From Thermohalobaculum sp963700775 (lineage in GTDB: Bacteria; Pseudomonadota; Alphaproteobacteria; Rhodobacterales; Rhodobacteraceae), in NCBI GenBank assembly GCA_963700775.1, contig CAVOYU010000015.1, positions 80,525-144,524 of the forward strand: DNA of 64,000 nucleotides, written 5' to 3'. A program made the translations under genes and the position numbers. The notes under the pieces are model-generated. The model did no database searches. It was not told the DNA's origin and worked only from the letters and a program-made list of their open reading frames with translations. Within the stretch, counting starts at the first letter, position 1, and each line of letters begins with the position of its first letter. Positions 21,646 through 30,858 of this stretch are shown in pieces.

Positions 21646-22146
21646 TCAGCGTCCCTCGCGAAGCGCGATCAGCGACGCCAGCATCCGTGCCGCCTCGGCG
21701 TCGGTCATCCGCGCGTGCCCCGTCAGGAAGGCCCCGATATCGCGGCCGGAATAACGGCCGACCAGCCGCCCGTCCCGCACGATCAGCCGGAGCCGGGCAA
21801 AGTCGTAGGCCCGGTCATGGCAGATTCCGCAGCGCTCGCGGAAAAAGGCGCCGGACCCGATCTGGCGGCGGAACGCCTCGAGGAAGAGTTCCGTTTCCTC
21901 CGCGCTCAGCCCCCCGGCATGGCTACGCAGGAAGGGCGCGATCTCTCGCCCCGACGTCGTGCCGCGGACCACGCCGTCATCGCCGACCGTCAGCCTGGCG
22001 CGCGCGAAATCGCCAGCGTGGCCGTGACACGCGGCGCAGCGCGCCTCGAAGGTCTGGTGGAAGTCGGCGGCCGCCGCGGCGCCTGCGTGAACGGCGGCGA
22101 GAAGCCCGGCGGCGAGCAGCGCGCCGCCGGGCAGGGGCCTGAGCAT
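21646..22146 (-). CDS. Periplasmic di-haem cytochrome c with tandemly duplicated unit
   Basis: 166 residues with a signal peptide ending near HAGAAAAA and two CxxCH sites (CAACH and CGICH). The two halves are copies of one ~60-residue unit: after each haem site comes a version of DFAR-x-RL-x-V-x-DG, then SGR-x-I-x2-FL-x2-HA and a short helix. This layout is not a standard class I cytochrome. It ends 14 bp before the next downstream feature and is transcribed with, or just after, the small cytochrome c gene. Likely an electron carrier for NirS or the CuA subunit (inference). Confidence 0.75.
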   Translation of the reverse strand: MLRPLPGGALLAAGLLAAVHAGAAAAADFHQTFEARCAACHGHAGDFARARLTVGDDGVVRGTTSGREIAPFLRSHAGGLSAEETELFLEAFRRQIGSGAFFRERCGICHDRAYDFARLRLIVRDGRLVGRYSGRDIGAFLTGHARMTDAEAARMLASLIALREGR

Positions 22147-22160
22147 GGCTCAGACCCGGT

Positions 22161-22547
22161 TCACTGGAAGGTCTTCAGATAGGCGATCACGTCCTCGCGG
22201 TCGTCTTCCTTCTTAAGGCCCGCGAAGGTCATCTTGTTGCCGGGGATGTAGCCCTTCGGGTCGGCGAGATAGGCGTCGATGTTCTCCTCGGTCCAGACAA
22301 AGCCCTCGCCGGCCTTCGCCATCATGGCGTCGGAGTACTTGAAGCCCTCGGCCGCTCCGGCAGTGCGCCCGACGATGCCGTTCAGCTCCGGCCCGACCCG
22401 ATTCTTGGCATCGGGGCCGACCTGGTGGCAGGTCTTGCACTTCTTGAACACCTTCTCGCCCTCGGCGGCGTCGCCATCGGCGAGCGCACCGCCGGCGAAA
22501 CCGGCCATGGCCAGCGCGGCGAGCACTCCGGTCATCGTCTTACGCAT
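22161..22547 (-). CDS. Class I cytochrome c (c2/c550-like)
   Basis: A 128-residue soluble periplasmic cytochrome. Signal peptide MRKTMTGVLAALAMAGFAGGALA, haem site CKTCHQVGPDAKNRVGP and the sixth ligand Met in PGNKMTFAGLKKEDDRED. This is the short c2-type carrier that feeds nitrite reductase, NO reductase or oxidases in alphaproteobacteria. It lies 33 bp downstream of hemA and may be co-transcribed from its FNR-box promoter. Ribosome site GAAGGAGGGA precedes the ATG. Confidence 0.9.
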   Translation of the reverse strand: MRKTMTGVLAALAMAGFAGGALADGDAAEGEKVFKKCKTCHQVGPDAKNRVGPELNGIVGRTAGAAEGFKYSDAMMAKAGEGFVWTEENIDAYLADPKGYIPGNKMTFAGLKKEDDREDVIAYLKTFQ

Positions 22548-22580
22548 GGAATCCCTCCTTCTCGGGTTGCATTCACACCG

Positions 22581-23804
22581 CTATTCCGCGGCGATCTCGT
22601 AGCGGGGCGCGATGCCGAGCGCGTCCCAGGTCTCGGTCAGCGCCGAGACCAGCGCCTCCATCAGCGCATCGTCGTGGAGCGGGCTCGGCGTGATCCTCAG
22701 GCGCTCGGTCCCCTTCGGCACCGTCGGATAGTTGATCGGCTGGATGTAGATGCCGTGCTTCTCCATCAGCCGGTCGGTGGCGGCCTTCGCCAGCACCGGG
22801 TCGCCGACCAGCAGCGGCACGATATGGGTCTCGGAGCACATCACCGGCAGCCCGGCGCGCTTCAGCAGCCGCTTCAGCCGCGCGGCCCGCTCCTGGTGCC
22901 GCTCGCGCAGCTCCGGATGGCTCGTCACGTGCTCGACCGAGGCGAGCGCGGCCCCGGCCACGGATGGCGCCAGCGAGGTGGTGAAGATGAATCCGGCCGC
23001 ACTGCTCCGGATCGCGTCGACGCAGGCCGCCGAGGCGGCGATGTAGCCGCCCATGCAACCGAAAGCCTTCGCCAGCGTGCCCTCGATGATGGTGAGACGA
23101 TCCGCCGCGCCGTCGCGCTCGGAAATTCCGCCACCGCGCGGCCCGTAGAGGCCGACCGCATGGACCTCGTCCAGATAGCTCATGGCTCCGTAGCGCTCCG
23201 CCAGGTCGCAGATCGCGTGGACCGGCGCCACGTCGCCGTCCATCGAGTAGACCGATTCGAAGGCGATCAGCTTCGGCGCCGCCGGGTCGGCCGCCGCCAG
23301 ATGCCGCTCGAGATCGGACAGGTCGTTGTGCTTCCAGATCCGCTTCTGGGCGCCGGAATGGCGGATTCCCTCGATCATCGAGGCGTGGTTCAACTCGTCC
23401 GAGAAGATGACCAGCCCCGGAAACAGCGCCCCCAGCGTCTTCAGGCTCGCGGCGTTCGAGACATAGCCCGAGGTGAACAGGAGGGCCGCCTGCTTGCCGT
23501 GCAATTCGGCCAGCCGGCGCTCAAGCCGTACATGCAAGTCATTGGTTCCGGAGATGTTTCTCGTGCCGCCCGAACCCGCACCCATCTGCGCCAGCGCCTG
23601 CCTGCCGGCGTTGATCACCACCGGGTTGCAGCCCTGGCCCAGATAGTCGTTCGAGCACCAGACCACCACCTCGTCCGGGCCCGGCCCGTGATTGACCGCC
23701 CGCGGGAAGCGCTCGGCCACACGCTCGAGATGGGCGAACACCCGGTAGCGGCCCTCGCCGCGAACGGCTGCGACCGTCTCCGCGAAGCGCGACTCGTAGT
23801 CCAT
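22581..23804 (-). CDS. hemA: 5-aminolevulinate synthase
   Basis: PLP enzyme joining glycine and succinyl-CoA to 5-aminolevulinate, the C4 entry to haem synthesis found in alphaproteobacteria. 407 residues, normal length. It starts MDYESRF at 23804 with GGGGAGG 7 bp upstream. Motifs: CSNDYLGQG, GAGSGGTRNISGT, and the PLP Lys in TLAKAFGCMGGY. An FNR-type box lies 68 bp upstream, so this copy is probably induced with denitrification to meet demand for haem c, b and d1. Another hemA elsewhere in the genome is possible. Confidence 0.95.
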   Translation of the reverse strand: MDYESRFAETVAAVRGEGRYRVFAHLERVAERFPRAVNHGPGPDEVVVWCSNDYLGQGCNPVVINAGRQALAQMGAGSGGTRNISGTNDLHVRLERRLAELHGKQAALLFTSGYVSNAASLKTLGALFPGLVIFSDELNHASMIEGIRHSGAQKRIWKHNDLSDLERHLAAADPAAPKLIAFESVYSMDGDVAPVHAICDLAERYGAMSYLDEVHAVGLYGPRGGGISERDGAADRLTIIEGTLAKAFGCMGGYIAASAACVDAIRSSAAGFIFTTSLAPSVAGAALASVEHVTSHPELRERHQERAARLKRLLKRAGLPVMCSETHIVPLLVGDPVLAKAATDRLMEKHGIYIQPINYPTVPKGTERLRITPSPLHDDALMEALVSALTETWDALGIAPRYEIAAE

Positions 23805-23872
23805 TTCCAACCTCCCCGAAGCCCGCCGGTATGGTCCGGCCGCCAGACTTTCAGCGGAACCATGTCGCAACA

Positions 23873-23886
23873 TTGACCGATGTCAA
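23873..23886. promoter_or_regulatory. FNR/NNR-type box upstream of hemA
   Basis: TTGACCGATGTCAA, a perfect TTGAC-N4-GTCAA dyad, 68 bp before the hemA ATG on the minus strand. It lies between the end of nnrS and hemA, so only hemA (and the cytochrome genes after it) can be its target. Confidence 0.85.
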
Positions 23887-23905
23887 ATCGCGGCGTCGTG
23901 ACAGA

Positions 23906-25108
23906 TCAGACCGCAGCATCGTTAGGAAGTCGTGTCAGGACCGGCCAGTAGGCGGCGACGAAGAGCGCGAAGCCGGCAAGCCAGAGCCCGCCGGACAGGA
24001 GCATCGCCGCGAGATACCATCCTCCCGGCGCCCAGCCCGCCGCAAAGCGGACCAGCGCCGCCAGCGCCACCAGCCCGTAGGCCAGCGCGACCGGTGCCGG
24101 CGTCACCAGCGGGCGCCCGGTATGGCCGAGCGAGGCGCGGCTCATCATCGCCAGCGTCATGCCGCCGACGGCGCCGATGCCGATCAGGTGCAGCGCCGCG
24201 GTCTCGCCGATAAGGCCCGAAAGCGCCGCCGCCAGCGCCAGATAGCCGGAAGCCAGCATCGCGAAGGCCAGGTGCAGGCTCCAGAGGATCGGCTGGCCCA
24301 GGGTCCAGCGCCCGCGCCAGCCCGCCAGCCGCGCCGCCTGCGCCACACCGGCGATCAGCGCCACCAGAGCCAGCGCCTCGTCGGGCAGGCCGAGCGCAAG
24401 GCAGGCCGGCAGCAGGATCGCCGCGGCGATCCCGGCAAGCTCGGCCGGCCGGCGGGAGGCCGGCAGGCCGGTCTCGCGCCCGCTGCGCAGCATGGCGTTG
24501 CGGGTGAAGGCCGGGATCACCCGGCCGCCGATGACGGCGATCATCGCCGCGACCGTCAGCAGCCCGACCCTGAGCCCGCGCTGCGCCACGCCCGGCCAGA
24601 GGCCCATCCAGTCGAGATGCACCAGCAGGTTCCCGGACCAGACCAGCGCGATCAGCCCCAGGAACATCAGGTTCTGCGGCTTCGGCCGCTTGACGAGTTG
24701 CATGGCGATCCGTGCGCCCAGGACCGGCAGGAAGGCCAGATCGGCCGCCGCCACCAGCCCCGCCGGCAGCGCGCCCGACCACCAGACCGCCAGCCGGCCC
24801 GCCAGCCACAGCGCCGCCAGGACGGACAGGAAGGCGGCGCGGGCGGATTTCTCGCCGGTCCAGCTCGGCACCGCGGTCAGGAAGAAGCCGCCCAGCACCG
24901 CGCAGGCATAGCCGAAGATCATCTCGTGCGCGTGCCAGAGCGCCGGCGGCGGGGCGAAGGGCATGTCCGGAGCCGCCGCACCCGCCGCCTGCACCGCGAG
25001 CAGCCAGACCCAGACCCCGATCGCGACCAGCGCGTAGACGCCGGCGGCGAGGAAGAAGATCCGCATCCCCTCGCCCAGCACGATGGCCAGTGTCCCGCGG
25101 AGGCTCAC
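23906..25108 (-). CDS. nnrS: NnrS family haem/copper membrane protein
   Basis: A 400-residue membrane protein with about 12 helices. NnrS of Rhodobacter binds haem and copper and is linked to resistance to nitric oxide. Typical family parts: FWHAHEM-like PPALWHAHEMIFGYACAVLGGFFLTAVPSW, then HLDWMG and GRVIPAFTRNAM. The GTG start at 25108 overlaps the nirX stop (GTGA), so it is the third gene of a nirI-nirX-nnrS operon. Confidence 0.9.
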   Translation of the reverse strand: MSLRGTLAIVLGEGMRIFFLAAGVYALVAIGVWVWLLAVQAAGAAAPDMPFAPPPALWHAHEMIFGYACAVLGGFFLTAVPSWTGEKSARAAFLSVLAALWLAGRLAVWWSGALPAGLVAAADLAFLPVLGARIAMQLVKRPKPQNLMFLGLIALVWSGNLLVHLDWMGLWPGVAQRGLRVGLLTVAAMIAVIGGRVIPAFTRNAMLRSGRETGLPASRRPAELAGIAAAILLPACLALGLPDEALALVALIAGVAQAARLAGWRGRWTLGQPILWSLHLAFAMLASGYLALAAALSGLIGETAALHLIGIGAVGGMTLAMMSRASLGHTGRPLVTPAPVALAYGLVALAALVRFAAGWAPGGWYLAAMLLSGGLWLAGFALFVAAYWPVLTRLPNDAAV

Positions 25109-26019
25109 CCGGTCAGCTCCCGCCGGCCGAAGCGCCGGGTCGTCCCGTCCGCCGCGGTCGCGATCACCGCCACCTCGGTCATCCCGGCAGCGAGATCGCC
25201 CACCATTTCCGGCGGCGACACGGCGAACCCGGTCGAGAGCGCGTCCGCCGCCTCGGCCGTCGGGGCAATCACGGTGACCGAGCGCCACCAGCGCGGGCTC
25301 GCGCCGGTCGCCGGGTCGAACAGGTGGTGGTGCCGCCCCGCCGGGTCGAACGTCAGCGCCGAGGGCGCGCTGGTCGCCACCGCCGCCTCGGCGAGCCTGA
25401 GCCGCAGCCCCGCCGCAGGCAGCTCGATCGCGCGCCGATCCGGCCCCATCAGCCGCATCTCGCCGGTGTCGATCACCGGCGGCAGGAAGCCGTGGCGCTC
25501 CAGCAGGTCGGCCACCCGGTCGGCGATAGTGCCCTGGGAGATGCCGTTCAGCGTCAGCGCCGTGCCGGGCGCCAGAGTAACCCGCCCCGGCGCGACGCCG
25601 ACCCGCGCTCCTCGCACCGCGGCCAGCGCCGCCCCGGCCGGCTCGCCCTGGTTCTCGGCCCAGTGCCGCCACAGCGGCTGCACGGCGGGATCGAAGGCCC
25701 CCTCGGTCGCCCGCTTCCAGTGTGCCGCCGCCGCCAGCCCGTCGCGCAGGTCGCGCGAGGGCGCCTCCAGCGCGCCGGCCGCATTCAGCCGGCAAAGCTC
25801 GGACCCCTGCCGGTGCAGGCTGAAGATGTTCTCCAACCGCCCGATCTCGTCGGCCACCGCCGCCAGCGCCGCCTCGGCCCGGTCGCGCGTCCCCTCCAGC
25901 ACGATCCGCGCCTCGCCGCCCAGCGCCGCGCCGCGCCATTCCCAGCGCGCCGGGCGGGCGCCGCCCGCCACCGCCAGCGCGGTCGCGGCGACCAGGAATT
26001 TCCTGCGGGTCATCCTCAT
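25105..26019 (-). CDS. nirX: NirX, ApbE-like flavin transferase family protein
   Basis: A 304-residue periplasmic protein. It starts MRMTRRKFLVAATALAVAGG, with a twin-arginine signal (RRKFLV). The ApbE fold shows LGGEARIVLEG, LTLNGISQGTIADRVADLL and the DTGEMRLMG motif. ApbE proteins attach FMN to Thr of NosR/Rnf-type flavoproteins; NirX in Paracoccus pairs with NirI in the same way. The ATG overlaps the nirI stop. Its target is probably the FMN domain of NirI encoded just upstream. Confidence 0.88.
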   Translation of the reverse strand: MRMTRRKFLVAATALAVAGGARPARWEWRGAALGGEARIVLEGTRDRAEAALAAVADEIGRLENIFSLHRQGSELCRLNAAGALEAPSRDLRDGLAAAAHWKRATEGAFDPAVQPLWRHWAENQGEPAGAALAAVRGARVGVAPGRVTLAPGTALTLNGISQGTIADRVADLLERHGFLPPVIDTGEMRLMGPDRRAIELPAAGLRLRLAEAAVATSAPSALTFDPAGRHHHLFDPATGASPRWWRSVTVIAPTAEAADALSTGFAVSPPEMVGDLAAGMTEVAVIATAADGTTRRFGRRELTG

Positions 26020-28106
26020 GTGTTCGCCCTCAGCCGGCCCTCGCGCACGGCCCGGTTCTTCAGCACGGTGCAGACGGTCTCGTCGTGGTAGATCACCTGG
26101 CAGCGCAGGCAGAGCACGCATTCGTTCGGGTTGATCCGCCCGATCGGGTCGATGGCGCCGACCGTGCACCTGGTCTCGCAGAGCCGGCATTCCCGCCCGC
26201 ATTGCGGCCGGCGGCTCAGCCAGTCGAACAGCTTCAGCTTCGCCGGGATCGCCAGCGCCGCGCCCAGCGGGCAGAGATAGCGGCAGTAGAACCGCTCGAT
26301 GAACAGCCCCGCCGCCAGCAGCACGACGACGAACAGCACGAAGGGCCAGGCGCGCATGAAGCGCATCGACATCGCGGTCTTGAACGGCTCGACCTCAGCC
26401 AGCACCAGCGCCTGTTCCATCGAGTAGAACGACAGCGCCAGGATCGCCAGGAACAGCGTGTACTTCACCGCCCAGAGCCGCTCCTGCACCCCGAAGGGCA
26501 CCTTCAGCTGCGGCACGCCCAGCCGCTGGGCGATCTCGTTGGTGATCTCCTGCAGCGCCCCGAAGGGGCAGAGCCAGCCGCAATAGACGCCCCTGCCCCA
26601 GAACAGCAGCCCCAGCGCCACGAAGCCCCAGAGCAGGAAGATCACCGGCTCGATCAGGAAGGTCTCCCAGCGGAACCCGGACAGCAGCGAGTGGAGGAAC
26701 GCGATCACCTGCACCACCGAGAGCTGCCCGCCGGCGATCCAGCCGAGCCAGACGAGCGTCACCGACAGGTAGCCCATCCGCGCCCAGCGCCACAGCGCCG
26801 GGCGCCGGGCGAAGGGCTCCTGGAAGAACAGGAAGCCGGTCAGGACAACGAGCATCGCGACCACCCCGATCGCCGAGAGCCGCTTGGCCTCCCAGGCCGA
26901 GACCCAGAGCGGCGCCTCCTCGGGCAGCTCCACCGGTGCGGCGGCCAGCAGGAAGCCTCGCGGCAGATGGTAATCGACCGGGATCCGCATCGAGACCGTA
27001 CCGCCGTCCGCGGTCTCGCGGCTGGCCGCGACCTCGATCCGGAACGGCTTCGCCGGATCGAAACCGGTCGCGCCCTCCAGCCGGAAGACGCTCATCTCCT
27101 TCAGCTCCGGCGCGCCCGCGGACTGCAGACGGTCGATGCGCAGGAAATCCGCGGCGCGGAGCGGAATGGTCCTGTCGCCCTGGATCACCTCGATCCGGTC
27201 GAAGACGCCCGACTGTCGCCATTCGGTGCCGCGGTGAGAATGCAGCCCCCGCGAGGCTACGAAGATCGCCGAGTCCTCCGGGCCGAGCGACGCCATTGCC
27301 CGGTCGTACACTTGCTGTCCCAGCAGGTTCCGCCCGATCCCCGGCGGATCCAGCACCCCGAGCCAGATGTCGAGGAACGCCCCCTCGCCCGCCGGCAGCG
27401 GCAGCTTCGCACCGGCCAGCGCCGTCCGGGCCTGGTCCAGCGTGACCGCGGCATGGGCCAGCGCCCCCTCCGCCCCCAGCGCCTCCCAGCCCCGCTCGGC
27501 AAAGCTCACCCGGTCGACCCTCGCCGCGGTGCCGCCGATCAGACCGCGGCCGAGCGCGACCGTCCGCGCGGTTCGCAGGATCGCGTCGCGAATCACGCCG
27601 GTCGATACGGTCGCCCGCGCGATGATCGGCGGCAGGTCGCCGCGGGCGCCGAACGCGGTCAGCCTCGGCCTGGTCAGGTCGAGGCCGCTGAATGCGGTCA
27701 CATAGGCGGCGATGTCCGAGGTCGAGATGCCCAGGGTCAGGATCGGCTCGTTGTGGCGCATCAGCTCGGCGCCCGCGATCGTCCCTTCCGGCGTCACCGC
27801 GACCAGGATGTCGATCGGCCGGCCGGAATAGCCGACCGACTGCGCCGTCTCCCAGGTCGAGGCGATCCGCCCCAGCGCTCCGGCCGGCCCAAGCACCTCC
27901 CAGGAGGGCGGCACGCCCTCCTCGCGAACCACCTGAACGCCCGCCTGACCGACGCCGAACAGGCGCGCCGCAATCGCGGCATCGGGCGTCGCGGGCTCGA
28001 CCTCGGCACCGAGCCGAAGGCCCGCGGCGCCGGCCCCGGCGAAGGGGTACGCCATTGAAACAACGGCGATAATCAGCGTGCAGAACAGCGCATGAAGCAG
28101 GCGCAT
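26016..28106 (-). CDS. nirI: NirI, NosR-like membrane flavoprotein with polyferredoxin
   Basis: 696 residues. A signal/anchor (MRLLHALFCTLIIAVV) is followed by a periplasmic FMN-binding domain (residues ~90-190, with a Ser/Thr-containing STGVIRDAI region) and five or six helices. Cytoplasmic CxxxCP sites (CGWLCPFG, CRYLCPLG) and [4Fe-4S] motifs (CRLCETRC, CVLCLRC) close the chain. NosR supports nosZ and NirI supports nirS in denitrifiers; divergence from nirS with nirX downstream fits NirI. The start ATG follows GGGAGAGAG. Confidence 0.88.
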   Translation of the reverse strand: MRLLHALFCTLIIAVVSMAYPFAGAGAAGLRLGAEVEPATPDAAIAARLFGVGQAGVQVVREEGVPPSWEVLGPAGALGRIASTWETAQSVGYSGRPIDILVAVTPEGTIAGAELMRHNEPILTLGISTSDIAAYVTAFSGLDLTRPRLTAFGARGDLPPIIARATVSTGVIRDAILRTARTVALGRGLIGGTAARVDRVSFAERGWEALGAEGALAHAAVTLDQARTALAGAKLPLPAGEGAFLDIWLGVLDPPGIGRNLLGQQVYDRAMASLGPEDSAIFVASRGLHSHRGTEWRQSGVFDRIEVIQGDRTIPLRAADFLRIDRLQSAGAPELKEMSVFRLEGATGFDPAKPFRIEVAASRETADGGTVSMRIPVDYHLPRGFLLAAAPVELPEEAPLWVSAWEAKRLSAIGVVAMLVVLTGFLFFQEPFARRPALWRWARMGYLSVTLVWLGWIAGGQLSVVQVIAFLHSLLSGFRWETFLIEPVIFLLWGFVALGLLFWGRGVYCGWLCPFGALQEITNEIAQRLGVPQLKVPFGVQERLWAVKYTLFLAILALSFYSMEQALVLAEVEPFKTAMSMRFMRAWPFVLFVVVLLAAGLFIERFYCRYLCPLGAALAIPAKLKLFDWLSRRPQCGRECRLCETRCTVGAIDPIGRINPNECVLCLRCQVIYHDETVCTVLKNRAVREGRLRANT

Positions 28107-28158
28107 CGCTCTCTCCCGGGCCCTGGCGGAACCCTGCGGCCGGCTCCGGTGCCGCGCT

Positions 28159-28172
28159 TTGATCAAAGTCAA
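28159..28172. promoter_or_regulatory. FNR/NNR-type box between nirI and nirS
   Basis: TTGATCAAAGTCAA (TTGAY-N4-RTCAA) lies 64 bp before the nirS ATG and 52 bp before the nirI ATG. It could serve both divergent genes; the spacing to nirS equals that of the haem-copper operon. Confidence 0.85.
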
Positions 28173-28236
28173 GGCTCCCCACCCGCCGGGCGCCCACTGT
28201 GCACTCCGCCTCATCATCGCAACGGAGACTGAAGGC

Positions 28237-29995
28237 ATGACCCTCACCAGAAATATCCGGAGGTTCGCGCTGCTCGCCGGCGTGTCGCTCCCCCTGGCCA
28301 TCGCCGCGGGGGCGGCGCAGGCCCAGGACAAGCCCAAAGGCCACGGCGACACGCCGGCGGCCTCCTACGAGCCCAGCATGACCACGCTCGGCCAGATCAA
28401 GGTCGAGATCCCGGGCCGCAAGCCCGACGACCCGGTGATGACGCCGGAGGAATTCGACAAGGCCAAGCAGATCTACTTCGAGCGCTGCGCCGGCTGCCAC
28501 GGCGTGCTGCGCAAGGGCGCGACCGGCAAGCCGCTGACGACCGACATCACCCGGCAGAACGGCTACGACTACCTGAAGGACTTCATCACCTACGGCTCGC
28601 CCGGCCGGCATGCCGAACTGGGGCACTTCCGGCGAGCATGACCGAGGCCGATGTCGACCTGATGGCGCGCTACCTGCTGATCGATCCGCCGCAGCCGCCG
28701 GAGTTCGGCATGCCCGAGATGCAGGCGAGCTGGAAGGTCCTGGTCCCGCCGGACAAGCGGCCGACCAAGCAGATGAACGATCTCGAGCCTCGACAACCTG
28801 TTCTCGGTCACGCTGCGCGACGCCGGGCGAGGTGGCGCTGATCGACGGCGCGACCTACGAAGATCGTCAAGGTCATCGACACCGGCTATGCGGTGCATAT
28901 CAGCCGCATCTCGGCTTCGGGCCGCTATCTCTTCGTGATCGGCCGCGACGCCAAGCTGAACATGATCGACCTCTGGATGGAGGAGCCGACGACCGTCGCC
29001 GAGATCAAGATCGGCTCGGAGGCCCGCTCGGTCGAGACCTCCAAGTTCGAGGGCTTCGAGGACAAGTACGCGATCGCCGGCTCCTACTGGCCGCCGCAAT
29101 ACGTGATCATGGACGGCGAGACGCTCGAGCCGCTGAAGATCGTCTCGACCCGCGGCATGATCTACGACAAGCAGACCTACCATCCCGAGCCGCGCGTCGC
29201 CTCGATCGTGGCCTCGCACTACCGGCCGGAGTTCATCGTCAACGTCAAGGAGACCGGCAAGATCCTGCTGGTCGACTATTCCGACATCAAGAACCTGAAG
29301 ACCACCGAGATCGAGGCCGAGCGCTTCCTGCATGATGGCGGGTTCGACTCGACCAAGCGCTACTTCCTGGTGGCGGCCAACGCCCGCAACAAGGTCGCGG
29401 TCATCGACACCAAGGAAGGCAAGCTGGTGGCGCTGATCGACACCGGCGGGCAGACGCCGCATCCGGGCCGCGGCGCCAACATCAACCATCCGGTTACGGC
29501 CCGGTCTGGGTGACCTCGCATCTCGGCGACGAGACCGTGGCGCTGATCGGCACCGATCCGGAGGGCCATCCCGACCAGGCCTGGAAGGTCGTGCAGACGC
29601 TCGAGGCGCTGGGCGGCGGCTCGCTCTTCGTCAAGTCGCACCCGAAGTCCGACCACCTCTATGTCGACGCGCCATTCAATCCGGAAGCCGAGATCTCCGC
29701 CTCGATCGCGGTCTTCACGGTGAGCGAGCTCGGCGGCGACAGCCCGGAGTACAAGGTGCTGCCGATCGGCGAGTGGGCCGGCATCGCCGACGGACAGCCC
29801 CGCGTCGTCCAGGGCGAGTACAACCAGGAGGGAGACGAGGTCTGGTTCTCGGTCTGGAACGCCAAGGACAAGGAATCGGCCATCGTCGTCGTCGACGACA
29901 AGACGCTGGAGCTGAAGGAGGTGATCAAGGATCCCGCCCTGATCACGCCGACCGGCAAGTTCAACGTCTACAACACCCGCTACGACATCTACTGA
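28237..29995 (+). CDS. nirS: Cytochrome cd1 nitrite reductase, frameshifted
   Basis: Periplasmic homodimer that reduces nitrite to NO. A signal peptide ends at AGAAQAQ; haem c site CAGCH (around 28490) and the eight-bladed haem d1 propeller follow, with HISRISASGRYLF, WPPQYVIMDGETLEPLK and the catalytic histidines in SHYRPEF and the HLGD stretch. Five extra bases (about 28599, 28635, 28791, 28829, 28862) and one missing base (about 29494) break the frame; correcting them gives 584 residues ending NTRYDIY. That restores a normal enzyme, so I regard it as functional. Confidence 0.9.
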
Positions 29996-30005
29996 GCGCC
30001 GCGGC

Positions 30006-30025
30006 GGGGGGCGGCGCCGCCCCCC
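30006..30025 (+). terminator. Perfect 20-bp palindrome after nirS
   Basis: GGGGGGCGGC / GCCGCCCCCC starts 11 bp after the nirS stop and precedes nirE. A hairpin here would let nirS be made in excess over the haem d1 genes, as seen in other denitrifiers. Confidence 0.55.
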
Positions 30026-30063
30026 TCCACAACCCAATTGGCGCCCATTCGGGGGAGGTATCG

Positions 30064-30858
30064 ATGGACAGGCTTGGACGTGTCTTTCTCGTCGGCGCCG
30101 GCCCCGGCGATCCCGAGCTCCTGACGCTCAAGGCCGTGCGGCTTCTCTCGCGCGCCGAGGTCGTGGTCCACGACCGGCTGGTCTCGCCCGAAATCCTCGC
30201 CATGGCTCCCGCCACAGCCCGGCTGATCCCGGTCGGCAAGGCGCCGAAGCGGCACCCGGTGCCGCAGGACGAGATCAACGCTCTTCTGGTCGCGCTCGCC
30301 CGCAAGGGCCACACGGTCGTCCGTCTCAAGGGCGGCGATCCCTTCATCTTCGGCCGCGGCTCGGAGGAGGCGGAATGCCTGCGCGAGGCCGGAATTCCCT
30401 TCGAGGTGGTGCCTGGCATCACCGCCGCCCAGGGCTGCGCCGCCGCGACGGGCGTGCCGCTGACCCATCGCGGCCTCGCGACCGGCGTGCGCTACGTCAC
30501 CGGCCACTGCCGCGCCGACCTGCCGCTCGAGCTCGACTGGGCCGGCCTCGCCGACCCGGAGACGACGCTGGTCGTCTACATGGGCGCCGCCAGCATCGCC
30601 GAGATCGCCGGCAAGCTGATCGCCCACGGCATGCCGGCCGATCTGCCCGTGATGGCCGTCAACAACGGCACTACCCCCGACGAGCGCCGCCTCGTCTCGC
30701 GGCTCGACCGCGTGGCGGACGCGGCGGCGGCCGAGGGTTTCTCGGGTCCCGTCCTCTTCGTCATCGGCCAGGTCGTCTCGCTCTATGAGGAGCGCCCGCG
30801 CCGCCCTGCTGGCCCGGCTGGCGGCCGTCCCGCGCGAGGCGGTCCATGCCTAGGCTGA
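30064..30858 (+). CDS. nirE: Uroporphyrinogen-III C-methyltransferase (NirE)
   Basis: SAM-dependent enzyme making precorrin-2, the first committed step to haem d1. 264 residues. Motifs of the CobA/NirE family: FLVGAGPGDPELLTLKA, VRLKGGDPFIFGRGSEEAE and VPGITAAQGCAAATGVPLTHR. The start ATG follows GGGGAGG. Its stop overlaps the nirC start. Place right after nirS, as in Paracoccus and Pseudomonas relatives, supports NirE over siroheme or cobalamin duty. Confidence 0.92.
   Translation: MDRLGRVFLVGAGPGDPELLTLKAVRLLSRAEVVVHDRLVSPEILAMAPATARLIPVGKAPKRHPVPQDEINALLVALARKGHTVVRLKGGDPFIFGRGSEEAECLREAGIPFEVVPGITAAQGCAAATGVPLTHRGLATGVRYVTGHCRADLPLELDWAGLADPETTLVVYMGAASIAEIAGKLIAHGMPADLPVMAVNNGTTPDERRLVSRLDRVADAAAAEGFSGPVLFVIGQVVSLYEERPRRPAGPAGGRPARGGPCLG

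Noticed and set aside
26016..28106. Naming the NosR-like protein NosR
   Set aside because: No nosZ or other nos gene is near; divergence from nirS and the NirX gene downstream point to NirI.
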